Origin: Spirochaetota bacterium
Lineage (GTDB): Bacteria > Spirochaetota > UBA4802 > UBA5368
Direction: 5' to 3'
DNA length: 64,000 nt
Assembly: GCA_004297825.1 (NCBI GenBank)
Contig: SCSX01000063.1
Coordinates: forward strand, 1-64,000
Position 1 is the first letter of the stretch, and the number at the start of each line of letters is the position of its first letter. Positions 62,277-64,000 of this stretch are shown here, piece by piece. A program made the position numbers and the translations under genes. The notes below the pieces were generated by a model that was given only the letters and a program-made list of their open reading frames with translations, searched no databases and was not told the DNA's origin.

Positions 62277-63379
62277 CACTTTTCAGTGCCGGGCCCGGCG
62301 CCTTCTACGCATGAGCGGTCGTAATCCTCCAAGACGCGGTAAATCTCCCAGAATGAATAAAAAAGCGTAAGCAGAAGCGGGCCCACGATCACACCGGGCA
62401 GGTTGAACGCCTGGATGCTTCCAAGGAGGAGGAAGAAGAATATCAGCGGATGAAACGCCAGCTTGTCTCCCAGGAGTTTTGGTTTCAGCAGGTTTTCAAG
62501 GAGCATGTATCCCGAGAAGCACCAGGTCCCCACAAACACCCCCCAGAACACGTTCCCGGAAATTACCAGGGCGGCCGCTGCCGGCATCCAGATTATCGAG
62601 GTTCCCACTACCGGTATAAGAGAGAGAATCGCGGCGATGCTTCCCCATAGCAGGGGGGCGGCGAGCCCGGCGACACCGAATCCGACCCCGAGCAGAATTC
62701 CCTGCAGCACCATGATGAGCATGTTGCCCACCATTAATACCTTTATGACTTCCTTGAGCCGGCTCACGACGCTTTTTTCAATATCGCTTGGAAACGGCAT
62801 CAGCTTGTAAAACAGGGCTCCAAAGCGTTTCCCCTCGGTGAAGAGAAAATAGAGAATGAGGAACATGAAAAAGAAATTTACCGTAAAGCGTATCGAAAAA
62901 CTCAGCACGTCCGTGAGGTTTGAAAAGAGGGCCAGGGACGCGCTTTGCAGCACCTCCGCGGTTTTTTTCACCAGCTCCCCTTCGGTGATATTGAGAAACG
63001 CATAGGCGGTTTTCATGATCTCGCTTTTATGAAGAAAATCGTCGAATATTTTCGGATCGAATTGTTTCTGGATATATTGGTAAAATTCAAAGCTCTGGTT
63101 GGCAAGGGTGAACAGCAGCAGGAACGCGGGTACCATCACGACTACAAAAAGGAGCACAATGAGCAGGGAAGAACTGAGCCAGGATTTCTTCAGCACGCGA
63201 AGCATCGCGTCATGTATCGGCTTCAGGGAAACGTAAAGGACGAATGCGAAAAGGAAAGGCCAGAAGTAATAGCGGAAAATGAACGCGAGGCCTATGATCA
63301 CGGAGACGAAAAGCGCAAGGAAGAGAAGCTTTAACCGCTTGTTGCGCTGGATGAGAAGATATGAATCTTTCTTTACCAT
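62273..63379 (-). CDS. AI-2E family transporter (PerM-like)
   Basis: 368 residues from the ATG at 63379; a GTG at 63400 is also possible but sits inside a hairpin. Seven to eight membrane helices, a long polar segment after the second or third (FDPKIFDDFLHKSEIMKTAYAF), and the conserved GxxxGxxxxxxG and LIPVVGTSIIW region. Family members export quorum signal or act as Na+/H+ antiporters. No quorum-signal gene is nearby. Confidence 0.9.
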   Translation of the reverse strand: MVKKDSYLLIQRNKRLKLLFLALFVSVIIGLAFIFRYYFWPFLFAFVLYVSLKPIHDAMLRVLKKSWLSSSLLIVLLFVVVMVPAFLLLFTLANQSFEFYQYIQKQFDPKIFDDFLHKSEIMKTAYAFLNITEGELVKKTAEVLQSASLALFSNLTDVLSFSIRFTVNFFFMFLILYFLFTEGKRFGALFYKLMPFPSDIEKSVVSRLKEVIKVLMVGNMLIMVLQGILLGVGFGVAGLAAPLLWGSIAAILSLIPVVGTSIIWMPAAAALVISGNVFWGVFVGTWCFSGYMLLENLLKPKLLGDKLAFHPLIFFFLLLGSIQAFNLPGVIVGPLLLTLFYSFWEIYRVLEDYDRSCVEGAGPGTEKC

Positions 63380-63431
63380 GGGTTGAAATTCGACCGGCAC
63401 GGGGTCGCCCCCATGCCGGTCTTTGATAAAA

Positions 63432-63596
63432 TTACTTCGTGAGATAATGAGATAAATCGGTCGCTATCTTACTGATAGCATGATCCAGATATTCGTCGTC
63501 CGAGATTCTTTTCCGGTATTCGTCGATCTTCCGGGGATCTCCTCTAATCTTACCCTGTTTTATCTCACGCTCATCCTTGTTCATGAGACGCTTCAT
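63432..63596 (-). CDS. Small protein, 54 residues, possibly FlgM-like
   Basis: From the ATG at 63596, with GAGGGG at eight bases, the product begins MKRLMNKDEREIKQGKI and ends DYLDHAISKIATDLSHYLTK-like (ISKIATDLSHYLTK). A weak likeness to the end of anti-sigma factor FlgM (a Asp-Pro then helical residue pattern) is seen, but it is shorter than usual and not enough for a call. No flagellar genes are in the window. Confidence 0.55.
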   Translation of the reverse strand: MKRLMNKDEREIKQGKIRGDPRKIDEYRKRISDDEYLDHAISKIATDLSHYLTK

Positions 63597-63713
63597 AAGA
63601 ACACCCCTCTGCTTAAGGCCATCCTGCTCCTCCATGAACAGGACTCGCGGCCTTATTAGTATATTCGGCACGTTAAGGGGAAAAAATAAGCGATTTATCC
63701 ACCGGATGTCGGT

Positions 63714-64000
63714 TCAGCGGAATATGTCTTCGATCCATTCCGCCTGGCCGTCAAGGATGGAAATCATGTCGAATCTGCATTCAATATCGGCGGAATAGAG
63801 GCCGGGGTGTGAGCATAAATACTGGTTGGCGATGAGCTTGAGGGTGTTTTTTTTCCGGCGGCTGATCGAGTAAAGAGGGCCTCCGAATTGTGTGGAATTG
63901 CGGCTTTTAACCTCGAAGAATACCAGCAGGTTGTCCCTGGTCGCGATGATGTCTATTTCACCCAGCCGCCCCGATCGGTAGTTGCGTTCGAGGGTTGTGA
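63714..64000 (-). CDS. YraN/UPF0102 family protein (C-terminal part only)
   Basis: The frame enters from the window edge and stops at 63714, giving the last 94 residues. LGEIDIIATRDNLLVFFEVKSR is the PD-(D/E)XK nuclease-like motif of UPF0102 (Asp, then ExK), followed by SISRRKKNTLKLIANQYL. The N-terminal part lies outside. Members are predicted nucleases of unknown role. It is 118 bp upstream of the small gene. Confidence 0.88.
   Translation of the reverse strand, partial: TTLERNYRSGRLGEIDIIATRDNLLVFFEVKSRNSTQFGGPLYSISRRKKNTLKLIANQYLCSHPGLYSADIECRFDMISILDGQAEWIEDIFR

Overview
The window is a GC-rich stretch of bacterial chromosome with about 52 protein genes, two tRNA genes, no rRNA, no insertion sequence and no CRISPR array. 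The gene content points to a free-living member of the Spirochaetota (Leptospira-like or deeper environmental lineage). The hints are FecR-domain, cNMP/TPR and MORN-repeat exported proteins, a stand-alone CheD, a 7TM-DISM hybrid histidine kinase, many lipoproteins and heavy use of cyclic-nucleotide and c-di-GMP domains. This placement is inferred from gene content; no marker gene settles it. Long antisense open frames are frequent because of the base composition and are not reported.

Layout. 1-6.0 kb: partial response regulator/PAS protein, smpB, a membrane diguanylate cyclase, a small unknown protein and a GH94/GH36-like glycosidase whose 5' end appears frameshifted. 6.0-7.1 kb: an AT-rich two-gene island (2TM-GAF protein plus a 79-residue basic protein) with its own promoter. 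7.2-13.6 kb: radical SAM protein, exported protein, guaA-purE, a TPR protein with a decayed Mrr-like domain and a lipoprotein. 13.6-19 kb: a leftward five-gene operon (unknown protein, lipoprotein, histidine phosphatase, alkaline phosphatase, methyltransferase) and a VanX-like lipoprotein. 19-23.5 kb: cheD-HDOD-zinc-ribbon genes behind a promoter whose -10 lies in a 25-bp palindrome, a methyltransferase, a 55-residue protein and an aminotransferase. 23.7-29.8 kb: a rightward cluster of signal-peptidase-like pseudoenzyme, K+ channel, cNMP-binding protein, mannose-1-phosphate guanylyltransferase fusion and M20 peptidase.

29.8-38.3 kb: a 5'-truncated FAD-oxidoreductase pseudogene, a membrane protein, an acyl-CoA-synthetase-like gene (also apparently frameshifted), a FecR lipoprotein, a decayed ADP-ribosylglycohydrolase, a tandem hotdog protein and a DEAD-box helicase. 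38.3-44.6 kb: a haem-type chemoreceptor, then ogt-ribF-aroK/aroC (the last a kinase-synthase fusion) and a lipoprotein. 44.7-49 kb: MORN protein, tRNA-Arg, two cNMP-binding proteins and an amidohydrolase. 49.3-56.3 kb: hybrid histidine kinase, tRNA-Ala, a penicillin-acylase homologue lacking the usual nucleophile, a lipoprotein and a CheY-like regulator. 56.4-60.2 kb: a periplasmic formate dehydrogenase whose catalytic subunit reads through an in-frame UGA as selenocysteine. 60.6-64 kb: orphan DNA methyltransferase, response regulator-GGDEF protein, AI-2E-family permease, a small protein and the end of a YraN-family gene.

Themes. Regulation is dense: three cNMP-binding proteins, two diguanylate cyclases with I-sites, several receiver domains, CheD, HDOD and a chemoreceptor. 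Several genes are homologues of enzymes that have lost catalytic residues (signal peptidase, ADP-ribosylglycohydrolase, penicillin acylase, the PMM half of the sugar-nucleotide enzyme, the Mrr-like domain), so a binding or scaffold role is likelier than catalysis. The most distinctive items are the selenoprotein formate dehydrogenase, the AroK-AroC fusion, the split K+ channel/cNMP-sensor pair and the AT-rich 2TM-GAF island.
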